Shown in pieces: positions 44,637 to 53,372 of a stretch of 64,000 bases of DNA (positions within the stretch are counted from its first letter, which is position 1; each line of letters begins with the position of its first letter). Source of the stretch: Sphingomonas asaccharolytica NBRC 15499 (GTDB taxonomy: Bacteria; Pseudomonadota; Alphaproteobacteria; Sphingomonadales; Sphingomonadaceae); NCBI RefSeq assembly GCF_001598355.1, contig NZ_BCYU01000019.1, positions 1-64,000 of the forward strand. Reading direction: 5' to 3'. The notes beneath the pieces were generated by a model. It saw only the letters and a list, made by a program, of their open reading frames with translations. It was not told the origin of the DNA and searched no databases. The translations under genes were made by a program, and so were the position numbers.

Positions 44637-45287
44637 CAAATTCTCTCCCAGAATTGTTTTGTCCTCTTCGGCGGATTCTGCCGATCCTGCGCTCGGTCTC
44701 TTACAGATCGATGTAGCGGACATGTCTCAACGGGCGCCACCACTTCCCACCATATCTGAACCCTATAGACAAAAAGCTGGGCCGGAATGTTATTTCCGGC
44801 CCAAGAGGAAGGCTCGTCCAAACTCATGTAATTGTGCGCGCCAGCTCGATCGATCAGATCAACTTTCGGCACCTACCAGATTTTACAAAGACAGTTCTCA
44901 TAGCATGCAAGTTTTCATCTGAGACACTTCGATGAATAAATTCGTATCTAAATATCTTGCCCGGATATTTATATCCATTCTATCTGAGACGATTTGCCGC
45001 AGCGCACTCCCGGAGGACTATAGCGAAACGAAGGGGGTTTCGCAGAGATTGTTCCCGACCGGCAAATTGGTCCGGTAAAACGGCTCGAGCGATGGCAAGC
45101 CGGTAAGAATAGTCGCGGGCAAAGTGCGAATCGGAGCCCGATCGCGCTGCTATTCGATGGGGACTTGGCCTATTCCGGATTCTCAGCGGCCGCGTGCTGA
45201 TTGTGAACAACCGAATTCGGCCTATTCGCAGCACGCCGGCGTCGTCCCCGGCGGACATTCATCCCGCACATCGGAAAATTCGCTAGT
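44637..45287. other. 651-bp intergenic region upstream of GH39
   Basis: No credible protein gene. It contains a minus-strand terminator hairpin (44779-44802), an AT-rich stretch (about 44880-44990) with the palindrome GGATATTTATATCC (44962-44975), and a 9-bp direct repeat ATCTGAGAC at 44917-44925 and 44982-44990. It must carry the GH39 promoter and may encode a small RNA. Confidence 0.6.
44779..44802 (-). terminator. Terminator-like hairpin upstream of GH39
   Basis: A perfect 9-bp stem GGGCCGGAA / TTCCGGCCC with a 6-nt loop. On the minus strand it is followed by AGCTTTTTGTC. It is almost 500 bp beyond the LytTR gene stop, so it may end a small transcript or act as an attenuator for GH39. Confidence 0.75.
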
Positions 45288-46088
45288 TCAGAGCGATTGT
45301 CCCAACATAGCTTCGACTTCGTCGCGGTAGCTCCGGCTGAGCATCAGGCGCGTACCATCCTTCAGCACCACCTCGAACTCGCCATGAGAACGGCGTTCGA
45401 GAAAAGCTATCGACCTTAAATTCACGACGCTGGATCGATGGATACGGATGAACCGAAAGGGGTCGAGCCGGTTAACGACCGTGGTCAGCCCGGCCCGGTA
45501 TAGGAATTCCTCTGCTCCTACGTGCAGCGCCACATACACGCCGGCCGCTTCGATCCAGTCGATATCCTGCGTCATCACGAACTGGGTCGCATCCCGCTTC
45601 TTGACGACCATCCATTCCCAAATCTCGCCCGGCTTCGCACGCTTCGCAGCCAGCTTGAGGAGTTCCGGACCAAAGGAATTTGCGTCGTTCGCATTTTCCG
45701 AACGCAATTCGCCCAACCGCTTTTTGACGCGCTCCATCATCTTCTCGTACCGAGAGTCGCTGAACGGCTTGAGCAGATAATCGACAGCCTCCGCATCGAA
45801 CGCCTGAAGCGCGAACTGGTCATAGGCCGTGACGAACACCGTTAGCGGCATGTTTTCGGCGCCCAGGGCATCGATCACGCCAAAGCCATCCACACCGGGC
45901 ATCTGGACGTCGAGGAACACGATGTCCGGATGCATGTCTTGGATCAGCGCAACCGCATCGACGCCGTTCTTTGCTTCCAGAACCTTGCCGACGCCGCGAT
46001 CCTTGGCCAGCAGATCCGTCAGGCGCTTGCGCGCGGGAGCCTCGTCATCGACCACGAGCACTCGGATCGGTTCGCGCGAGGCCGTCAT
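45288..46088 (-). CDS. LytTR-type response regulator
   Basis: A 266-residue regulator. The receiver domain has DDE at 14-16, phospho-acceptor Asp60 in IVFLDVQMPGVDG and Lys in VDYLLKPFSDSRYE. A C-terminal LytTR DNA-binding domain follows (about 150-260, IDWIEAAGVYVALHVGAEEFLYR...FIRIHRSSVVNLRSI...LMLSRSYRDEV). It is coupled to the LytS-like kinase by a 4-bp overlap. It is co-localised with the hemicellulose genes and adjacent to the TBDR, so it may control them, an unusual choice of regulator for a glycan locus in this group. Confidence 0.92.
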   Translation of the reverse strand: MTASREPIRVLVVDDEAPARKRLTDLLAKDRGVGKVLEAKNGVDAVALIQDMHPDIVFLDVQMPGVDGFGVIDALGAENMPLTVFVTAYDQFALQAFDAEAVDYLLKPFSDSRYEKMMERVKKRLGELRSENANDANSFGPELLKLAAKRAKPGEIWEWMVVKKRDATQFVMTQDIDWIEAAGVYVALHVGAEEFLYRAGLTTVVNRLDPFRFIRIHRSSVVNLRSIAFLERRSHGEFEVVLKDGTRLMLSRSYRDEVEAMLGQSL

Positions 46089-47245
46089 GCCGCTTCAATT
46101 CTGGTTCGGGATAAGGGCATGCATATTTCCACCTCGGTGCCGCTGCCTTCGCGGCGATGGATTGCGAAACGATGCTCTCCGGGACCGGGATAAAGCCCCG
46201 CTAGGCGTTCGCAGACCGAGCGTACTCCCAATCCGGTGGAGTCTTCCATCCGCCAGTCCGGCGGCAGGCCGATACCGTTATCGCACACTCGAATTTCCAA
46301 GTGGTTCGCCGCCTGCCAGGCGGAAATCGTGACCTTGCCACCGGAAACCCGGCCTTCGATCCCATGACGAATTGCATTTTCGACCAAAGGCTGAAGCAAC
46401 ATGGAAGGTACCATGACCGATAGCACTTCCGGATCGACGTCGACCCCGATTTCCATTCTATCGCCGAAACGAACGCGCTGAATGGAGAGATAATGGTCGA
46501 GAAGCGACAATTCCTGAGCGAGCGTTATCTCGGTCCTGTCCTTGCAATCCAGCGACTGCCGGAGCAACGCACCCAAGTCTCCGATCATGTCCCGGGCTAA
46601 ATTGGGATCGTTCGTAACTTCGGAGGAAATCGTGTTCAGCGCGTTGAATAGAAAATGCGGCTCAAGCTGCAGTCGCAACGCGTTAAGTCGCGACTCGAGC
46701 AGCCCTTTTCTCACGCGCTCTAGTTGAAGCTGGCTGGTCAGGAATCGGTTATAATATTTGAATGCGTACACAACCCCGACCAGGGCGGAATATACCTGAA
46801 AACTCCCGATGAAATAATAAACAAAAAAATCGTGGCGGCGCAGCGGATTCCACCAGACTGCGGGAATAGGATAAAGAAGGATGCCCGTAAGGTACGTGTG
46901 AACGATACTGAACGGGACGCTTAGCAGGACGAATAGCAGCGTCAGGCGGACAACATGCCGCTCGATCGACGCGAGCTTCCGGTCGATCATAAAAAATGCC
47001 GGGGTCATCAACGCCCACGCCCAGGCATCGATCACTCGCCCGGCGACAATGTGCCATTGAAAACCGTTGAAGACGTCTGGCGCTACCGTAAAGACGCCGA
47101 TCGCCGTCCAGATTAGGAAGATGAGGATCGCCGGACGAACCCACGCACGCCAAATGCGGTGCCAGCCACCGTCCGTCCTCACAGACTGGATGCGCTCTCG
47201 CACGTCGTTCGCCAAGAACAGGGAGTCGGGCTGCACGTAAGTCAT
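46085..47245 (-). CDS. LytS/YehU-like sensor histidine kinase
   Basis: A 386-residue membrane kinase. Four or so TM helices lie between residues 35 and 165 (AILIFLIWTAIGVF, ALMTPAFFMI, LTLLFVLLSVPFSIV, VYSALVGVVYAF). A coiled linker leads to the His_kinase motif LRLQLEPHFLFNALNTISSEV (His197), then HATPase motifs LLQPLVENAIRHGIEG and DNGIGLPP. The start is uncertain: ATG 47245, ATG 47269 and GTG 47284 are in frame and none has a clear ribosome site. It is the partner of the LytTR regulator. It lacks an extracytoplasmic sensor domain, so sensing may occur in the membrane. Confidence 0.88.
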   Translation of the reverse strand: MTYVQPDSLFLANDVRERIQSVRTDGGWHRIWRAWVRPAILIFLIWTAIGVFTVAPDVFNGFQWHIVAGRVIDAWAWALMTPAFFMIDRKLASIERHVVRLTLLFVLLSVPFSIVHTYLTGILLYPIPAVWWNPLRRHDFFVYYFIGSFQVYSALVGVVYAFKYYNRFLTSQLQLERVRKGLLESRLNALRLQLEPHFLFNALNTISSEVTNDPNLARDMIGDLGALLRQSLDCKDRTEITLAQELSLLDHYLSIQRVRFGDRMEIGVDVDPEVLSVMVPSMLLQPLVENAIRHGIEGRVSGGKVTISAWQAANHLEIRVCDNGIGLPPDWRMEDSTGLGVRSVCERLAGLYPGPGEHRFAIHRREGSGTEVEICMPLSRTRIEAA

Positions 47246-48257
47246 AGCTGGGTACCGGCTATACCGCATTCGAGGCGAGAACACCCATTCGCATCACATC
47301 TGCCGTCGAATGACGCCCGGGAAGCTTGACGATCTCCGACCGGGCGTGGCGGCCAACCTTGCCGGTCGAAACCGCTGCGCCCCTTCTCTCCCCAACGCCC
47401 AGCATCTCTAGTCAACATACTGTCACGCTAAACATGTTCGCGCTGTTGGAATGATGGCATGCCTTCTCCTGCAATCCGCGCCGCGACACTATAGTATCGA
47501 CCAGCCATCGCGAGCGGCCGCCTCAGTGATTCGGCAATGCGCCACGTCGCAGGTCGCTTTCAAACTGCTTATGGTCGTAAAGCGCCCAACCAATGCTGGT
47601 CGATCAGCATTTGTGGAAAATGTTGCGAAACGGACTCCGCATTCGCAAGGCGGCTTACAGGTTAATAGAGCGGACCAAGCGCTCGGCTATGTGGCAATTT
47701 TTCGCCAAATTTCGTGGATTCCGCCAAGGCAATACATGGACGGCGCGGCAAAATTGTGTCGTTTTATAAGTAGTGGTGAAGTCACACCGTCCTTTGCAGG
47801 CCGGAAGGATGACGAACCATATTTGGGAGAGATGATGCCGATCAGAGCAACGCCTCCCCTTTGCCATTTGAAATGGAGGGTCGAGGAATGACTATTGACC
47901 ATGAGATGACCGGCACATGCGCTCCAGCGCTGGTGCGCGACTTTCTCTGCTCCGCCCAAATCAAATTCGACCCGCAAGGGCTAGTTTCAAAACAGGCGGC
48001 GTCAATTTTCATACCTAAAATTGGTAGCGGTACCAACAACAAATATTGCGGCCGCAGGCAGTCGAAACGCCGGCTGCGATCGAGCCCGGCCAGCTCCAGG
48101 CTCGCTGCCCGCAGCGGGTGAAGGATCCTCGCAGCAAGCATCGCCTGATCGCTGCGGACGCGAACGGGGTGCCAGCGAAATCTGGGCGGTTCGCGCCCGC
48201 GCCAACGACGTCCGCGAAGATAAGACGTCCTATGAAAAACATGAACGGGAGGGGCAG
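47246..48257. promoter_or_regulatory. 1-kb regulatory gap between LytS and the TBDR
   Basis: No convincing gene; a 146-codon open frame at 47451-47891 lacks a coding look and a ribosome site. Signals seen are a 13-bp palindrome CCATTTGAAATGG (47864-47876) and the LacI-like operator at 48022-48035. The stretch is less GC-rich than the window average. It should hold promoters for the kinase (leftward) and TBDR (rightward). Confidence 0.6.
48022..48035. promoter_or_regulatory. Xyl-box-like operator upstream of the TBDR
   Basis: TGGTAGCGGTACCA, within the 16-bp inverted repeat TTGGTAGCGGTACCAA (48021-48036). It matches the palindromic xyl-box form TGGTAGCGCTACCA except at one central base. It lies 222 bp before the TBDR start. 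Confidence 0.6.
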
Positions 48258-51200
48258 ATGAAAACACGTAACCTGATGATCGAAGCCAGTATTTCGGCGC
48301 TGATCCTTGCAAGCTTTAGCGTGGTGGCAACGCCGGCATGGGCACAGGATGCGGGAGCAAAGAGCTCCGACGATGCCCCAGCGGCCAAGCCCGCTAAGGC
48401 GAAAGATCAGGGCGACGACGTCGCGACCGACATTATCATCACCGCGCGCCGCAAGGCGCTGGCGGATGCGATCTCCATCAAGAAGAACTCAGACACTATC
48501 GTCGACTCGGTGACCGCGGACGAAGCGGGCAAGCTTCCGGACAATTCGATCACCGAAGTCCTTCAGCGCGTGCCCGGCGTGTCGATCTCGCGCTTCACCG
48601 GCGTCAATGGCGGCAACACCGCATTCCAGATCGAAGGTTCGGGTATCACCGTGCGCGGTCTGCCCTTCAATTCGAGCATGCTTAACGGCCAGCAATTGTT
48701 CAGCGCCAACGGCGCGAGCGCCATCAGCTGGAACGAAGTCACGCCCGAATTGATGGCGGGGGTTGATGTCTACAAAGCGACGCGCGCCGACATCATTGAA
48801 GGGGGCGCGTCCGCGATCGATCTTCGCACGCATGTGCCGTTCGATTTCAAGGATACGCAGTTCAACATCACCGCGGGCGGCAGCTACGGCACCCAGGTGA
48901 AAAAGGGTTCGCCCCGCATTTCCGCGATGTTCTCCAAGCGTTTCGATACCGGTATCGGGGAAATTGGCGTGTTGTGGGATTTCGCCTTCAGCCGCCTCTA
49001 TCAGCAGAGCAGCGACTTGGCGGTTGGCGCGATGTTCGCCCAATATACTCCGACCGCCACGCGCAGCGATGGCCTCGCCTTTGTTCCTAGCTCATTCAAC
49101 TGGAGCACCACCGAGAACAAGCGAGACCGGTACGGCGCCTATCAGGCCATTCAGTGGAAGCCGGCCTCGAACCTCACGCTGACCAACACCGTGTTCTTCT
49201 CGCAATATATCGAACATAGCCAGGGAAACGGTGGCTCCGTGGGAGCGAACCCATCCGCAGCAGCTGTGCTCATGCCGATGGTTGGCAGTCCGGTTCAATA
49301 TGATGCCAACGGCGCCTTCAACAAGGGAATCCTCACGGTTGGGTCCACTGGCAATTCGGTGGAGTTCACAAACACAACCACCCACACTAGTTGGCTGGAC
49401 CCCAAGTACCAGATCGACTGCGGTTCCACCTATGGCGCGCCCGCATCATCGATTCAGTGGGATTGGTCGCCGAATCCTCCAATTCTGGCGCAATGCGGCC
49501 CCTACGCCACGTTGAATCCCAGCGGTTCGGCGAACGCCTCGCACACCAAGAATTCCACGCTGGATATTTCGCAGAGCTTCGTCTGGACTCCTGGGGACAG
49601 GGTGGCCGTACGAGGCGGCGTGCAATATGTCAGTTCGCGCTCGGCCGGGCAGCAAATATATATCGGTCTCAATCAGAGCAGCCCGCTGGTCAAATCGGTC
49701 AACGTCGACCTTACCGGTTCCCTGCCGAACTTGTCCGGCCTGTCCACTACCCGCATTCTTGATCCGAACACAGCGTACTTGGCGCAGTTCGGCTATCACG
49801 AGCCCAAGAATAAGGGGACGATGCTTGCCGGCCATCTCGACCTTGAATATCGGGTCAGTGACAACGGGTTCCTGCGCAGCATCACTGTTGGCGCTCGTGC
49901 CGCCAGGCGCACCGAAAAAGACAATTTCGTGGGGACCTATTATGCGCCGCTGGGTCAGTCCTGGCTATCGAATCCGTGGGGTCCACATGTAGGCAATCCG
50001 ACATTTGGCCCGGGAAATATTCAATATCTCAATAATCCTAATGTTCCCAAGTCCGATTATCAAGTTGCCACCTTCAGGAATTTCTTCGGTGGTCAAGTGT
50101 CGGTTCCATCGAATCTCTTAGTCGCCAGCAATTCTCTCCTGCAGAGCTATGACTGGTACCATTTGCTCACGACCTATAACAATCAAATTCCTAACGGTAC
50201 TCGGGATCAGTATTGGACAGCTGATATAGATCAAGGTCTTAACAAGACCGATAGCCGCATAATGAATATGGCCGTCTATGTAGAGGCCAGGTTCGCGCAT
50301 GATCGTATCGGTTTCATTCCGGCCTTTTCGGGTAATATCGGTGTGCGCGTATTCCACGATTCGCTGCGGGCAAACGCCCTACTGGGAACGCCGAACGCTT
50401 CAAACCTTGCTCTGACCGAGGCGGACAGCACTGCATATTTCAACGCGGGCCGACCGGGTGCCACGACACCATATCCGACGCTCTATGGTTTTACACTAGC
50501 TTACTTCCCGCAGACCCGAGATTATAGTTACACGCGCGCTCTGCCTTCGTTCAACATTAAGTTCGATGCATCCGACAAGTTCAAGATTCGTGGTGCGGCA
50601 TCGATCTCATCTTCGCCGCCCAACCTCAACGACATTCGCCCCGGTGGATCGATCAGTGCCAGGACGCTCCCTAACCCCACCAATTCGTCGGCACCTTCAA
50701 TTCTCACGGGCGTTGTCGTCAATGGCGGCGGCACGAACCTCAAGCCGACGATGATCAAGAGCGAAGATCTGACGTTTGAATACTATCCATCGTCTTCCAG
50801 CTTCTTCTACATTGATTTCTTCGCCAAGCAGATCAAGGACGAACCGATATTTTATTCGTTCGTCATCAACCCTCTTCCTACGCCGTTGAAAGCATATGCC
50901 AATGGCGCGACGCCGCCCGCTGCGGGGCAACCTCCAAGCCCGAACATCACGGATACGAGCCTGAATCTTCCGTGGGTCTTTCTGCAGAACAAGTCGTCGA
51001 CGCAAACCGCTTACATCAAGGGCGTCGAGATTGGCGGCCGCAAGTTCTTCGATAAACTGCCGGGCGTGCTTCGCGGGCTGGGCATCGACGCCAACCTGAC
51101 CTTCATCGATAGCAGCAACCCTGCCCAGCAGGCTAACAATGTATTGACTACGCCGCCGGCCGGCGGCCTCCTTCCAGGCCTCAATCCGGACGGCTCAGTG

Positions 51201-51644
51201 CCGCAGACTTATCCCAACCTTCCTTATGCCGGATTGTCGAAATGGGCCTACAACATCCAGCTGCTGTACAGCCGCGGCAAGGTCAATTTCCGTCTGGCAT
51301 ACAATTGGCGCGACAAGGCGTTGCTGTCGACCAACGTCAATCCGCTGTCTTATGCGACCAGCGGCGGCAACCCTTACACGCTCAATACCAGCCCGACCAA
51401 CTTCGACGCGACCCATTCCTATCCCGTGTACAACATGGTTCCGGCCTACATGGCAGCCGCAGGCTACCTGGACATGGGTTTCGACTTCGCGGTGAATAAG
51501 AATGTGTCCGTTTCATTCAATGCGAACAACCTTCTCAACACGGTTTCGCGAACCCTTCAGGAGCCTGTGCCTGGCGTGTTCCAGCCGTACGACTATAACG
51601 TCAGCGACCGGCGCTTCGACCTCACCGTTCGGGTGCGCTTGTGA
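48258..51644 (+). CDS. TonB-dependent receptor, hemicellulose-oligosaccharide type
   Basis: A 1128-residue receptor, larger than usual. It has a signal peptide (MKTRNLMIEASISALILASF..., cleavage after AWAQ), a TonB-box-like DIIITARRK, and a plug with SVTADEAGKLPDNSITEVLQ and the VPGVSISRF motif. The long barrel ends RRFDLTVRVRL. The plug motif groups it with the maltodextrin-type receptor at 23079. The start at 48258 follows GGGAGGGG. It probably imports oligosaccharides released from the polysaccharide treated by the neighbouring glycosidases. The middle part (about 50.0-50.9 kb) is clearly less GC-rich than the flanking genes. A strong terminator follows before the halogenase gene. Confidence 0.93.
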   Translation: MKTRNLMIEASISALILASFSVVATPAWAQDAGAKSSDDAPAAKPAKAKDQGDDVATDIIITARRKALADAISIKKNSDTIVDSVTADEAGKLPDNSITEVLQRVPGVSISRFTGVNGGNTAFQIEGSGITVRGLPFNSSMLNGQQLFSANGASAISWNEVTPELMAGVDVYKATRADIIEGGASAIDLRTHVPFDFKDTQFNITAGGSYGTQVKKGSPRISAMFSKRFDTGIGEIGVLWDFAFSRLYQQSSDLAVGAMFAQYTPTATRSDGLAFVPSSFNWSTTENKRDRYGAYQAIQWKPASNLTLTNTVFFSQYIEHSQGNGGSVGANPSAAAVLMPMVGSPVQYDANGAFNKGILTVGSTGNSVEFTNTTTHTSWLDPKYQIDCGSTYGAPASSIQWDWSPNPPILAQCGPYATLNPSGSANASHTKNSTLDISQSFVWTPGDRVAVRGGVQYVSSRSAGQQIYIGLNQSSPLVKSVNVDLTGSLPNLSGLSTTRILDPNTAYLAQFGYHEPKNKGTMLAGHLDLEYRVSDNGFLRSITVGARAARRTEKDNFVGTYYAPLGQSWLSNPWGPHVGNPTFGPGNIQYLNNPNVPKSDYQVATFRNFFGGQVSVPSNLLVASNSLLQSYDWYHLLTTYNNQIPNGTRDQYWTADIDQGLNKTDSRIMNMAVYVEARFAHDRIGFIPAFSGNIGVRVFHDSLRANALLGTPNASNLALTEADSTAYFNAGRPGATTPYPTLYGFTLAYFPQTRDYSYTRALPSFNIKFDASDKFKIRGAASISSSPPNLNDIRPGGSISARTLPNPTNSSAPSILTGVVVNGGGTNLKPTMIKSEDLTFEYYPSSSSFFYIDFFAKQIKDEPIFYSFVINPLPTPLKAYANGATPPAAGQPPSPNITDTSLNLPWVFLQNKSSTQTAYIKGVEIGGRKFFDKLPGVLRGLGIDANLTFIDSSNPAQQANNVLTTPPAGGLLPGLNPDGSVPQTYPNLPYAGLSKWAYNIQLLYSRGKVNFRLAYNWRDKALLSTNVNPLSYATSGGNPYTLNTSPTNFDATHSYPVYNMVPAYMAAAGYLDMGFDFAVNKNVSVSFNANNLLNTVSRTLQEPVPGVFQPYDYNVSDRRFDLTVRVRL

Positions 51645-51658
51645 CGGTCTGAACGGGG

Positions 51659-51685
51659 ACGGGCGCTTCCTCGGGAAGCGCCCGT
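51659..51685 (+). terminator. Intercistronic terminator between TBDR and halogenase 2
   Basis: A 12-bp perfect stem ACGGGCGCTTCC / GGAAGCGCCCGT with a TCG loop, followed by TCTCTTTCG. It is in the same position relative to the TBDR/halogenase pair as the hairpin at 25786-25812. Confidence 0.85.
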
Positions 51686-51835
51686 TCTCTTTCGAACACA
51701 GTGCTGCGGCCGATTCATGCCCGGTCGTTTGTCACAGACACAGCCGGTTGGCACGCGCCTTGACCGACATATAACCACCGTACGCCTGAAGCCCCATTCG
51801 GCAGGCACCGGGTACGTTCATGGCGAGACATGTTT

Positions 51836-53353
51836 ATGAACAGCGGCGATCAACAAGATATCGTCATTCTGGGCGGCGGCGCGGCGGGGTGGATAGCGGC
51901 CGCGCTGCTGGCCAAGAAGACGAACCCCCGTCAAACGCGCATCACCCTGGTCGAATCCGAGGAAATCGGCATCATCGGCGTCGGGGAAGCGACGGTCCCG
52001 ATACTGACGCAATTGAACACATTACTCGGCATCGATGAATTCGACTTCATTCGCCGCACCCAGGGCACGTTCAAGCTGGGCATCGAGTTCTGCGACTGGG
52101 GAGTTGCCGGAAACCGGCATTTCCATGCGTTCAGCGACTATGGGCATCCGGTCGAAGGAGTGCAGACCCAGCATTATTGGCTGAGAATGCGCCAATCGGG
52201 CGACGACCGTCCGATCGATGACTATTCGTTTGCCTACGCCGTCGCGAAAAACAACAATTTCACCCCGAGCGACCCGCAGAAATCGCGCTATCACCACGCC
52301 TATCATTTCGATGCGGCGTTGTACGCCCGGTATCTGCGGGACGTGGCGACCGAGCTGGGCGTGGAGCGCATCGAAGGCAAGATGACGCACGTCGACCTGG
52401 ATGGCGAGACCGGCAATATTGCCGCCATCCACCTCGCCAACGGCGTCAGGGTTCCCGGGGACCTCTTCCTGGATTGCACCGGTTTCGCGTCTGCGTTGCT
52501 GGGCAAGGCGCTGGATACGCCGTTTGTCGACTGGTCGCGTTGGTTGCTTTGCAACAGCGCCATGGCGGTGCCATCAAAACGCACCGGCGAGCCAACGCCG
52601 TTTACCCGGTCTGCCGCGCACGCCGGGGGCTGGCGCTGGACCATCCCGCTGCAACATCGCAGCGGGAATGGCATGGTCTATAGCTCGGATTTCTGGAGCG
52701 ACGACGCTGCGCGCGACGCCTTGCTGGGCAGTCTCGACGGCGAAGCGCTCGCCGAGCCGCGGCTGTTCCGTTTTACCTCTGGCCACCGCGAGCAGTTCTG
52801 GAATCGGAATTGCGTGGGCATCGGTTTCGCCTCCAACTTTCTCGAACCTCTGGAATCAACCGGACTACAGTTGATCGTCATGGGAGTCTTGAAACTGCTT
52901 CGATTCTTCCCGCAGCGGACTATCGACCCCGTTCTGCGCGACGAATATAACCGGATCTCGACGAGCGAAATCGAGCGCATCCGCGACTTCATCATCGCGC
53001 ATTACTATCTCTCGCGCCGTCCCGAGCCATTGTGGGCGGCGTGCCGCGAGATCGAAATCCCCGACAGCCTTCGGCACAAACTCGATGTCTGGACCGCCAG
53101 CGGACAAATCGCGCTGGGCGAAGCCGAATCCTATATGGAGCCGAGCTGGCTCGCCATCCTGCTCGGCAACTGCGTTATTCCAGCTCGTTACGACGTCTCG
53201 GCCGATCGCTATCCGCTGGAGCAAATCCGTACGGGTATGGAATTGCGCCGCGAAGAGATCATGCGTTCGGCGCAGGAGGTCACTTCGCATCAGGATTTCA
53301 TCGATCGTCACTGTAAAGCGCCCCAAACGGCACCGGCCGACCGAGTAGCCTGA
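51836..53353 (+). CDS. Flavin-dependent tryptophan halogenase-like protein, copy 2
   Basis: A 505-residue halogenase-family protein similar to the one at 25835. It has FAD motif GGGAAGW, GVGEATVP, the catalytic-type Lys80 in TFKLGIEF, WRWTIPL (WxWxIP) and EPLESTGL with the Glu/Ser pair. The active site therefore looks intact. No signal peptide. I prefer ATG 51836 with GGCGAG 8 nt upstream; ATG 51830 is in frame. It follows the TBDR after a terminator and precedes a small exported protein gene by 19 bp. The substrate is unknown; a flavin reductase partner is not encoded nearby. Confidence 0.9.
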   Translation: MNSGDQQDIVILGGGAAGWIAAALLAKKTNPRQTRITLVESEEIGIIGVGEATVPILTQLNTLLGIDEFDFIRRTQGTFKLGIEFCDWGVAGNRHFHAFSDYGHPVEGVQTQHYWLRMRQSGDDRPIDDYSFAYAVAKNNNFTPSDPQKSRYHHAYHFDAALYARYLRDVATELGVERIEGKMTHVDLDGETGNIAAIHLANGVRVPGDLFLDCTGFASALLGKALDTPFVDWSRWLLCNSAMAVPSKRTGEPTPFTRSAAHAGGWRWTIPLQHRSGNGMVYSSDFWSDDAARDALLGSLDGEALAEPRLFRFTSGHREQFWNRNCVGIGFASNFLEPLESTGLQLIVMGVLKLLRFFPQRTIDPVLRDEYNRISTSEIERIRDFIIAHYYLSRRPEPLWAACREIEIPDSLRHKLDVWTASGQIALGEAESYMEPSWLAILLGNCVIPARYDVSADRYPLEQIRTGMELRREEIMRSAQEVTSHQDFIDRHCKAPQTAPADRVA

Positions 53354-53372
53354 CCAAGTGAGGCTTGCGCTG

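Noticed and set aside
44980-45258. A 92-codon minus-strand frame downstream of the LytTR gene
   Set aside because: Arginine/serine-rich translation without domain or ribosome site; lies in an intergenic region with regulatory features.
47451-47891. A 146-codon frame between the LytS kinase and the TBDR
   Set aside because: No ribosome site, no domain, irregular composition; the stretch looks like regulatory DNA.
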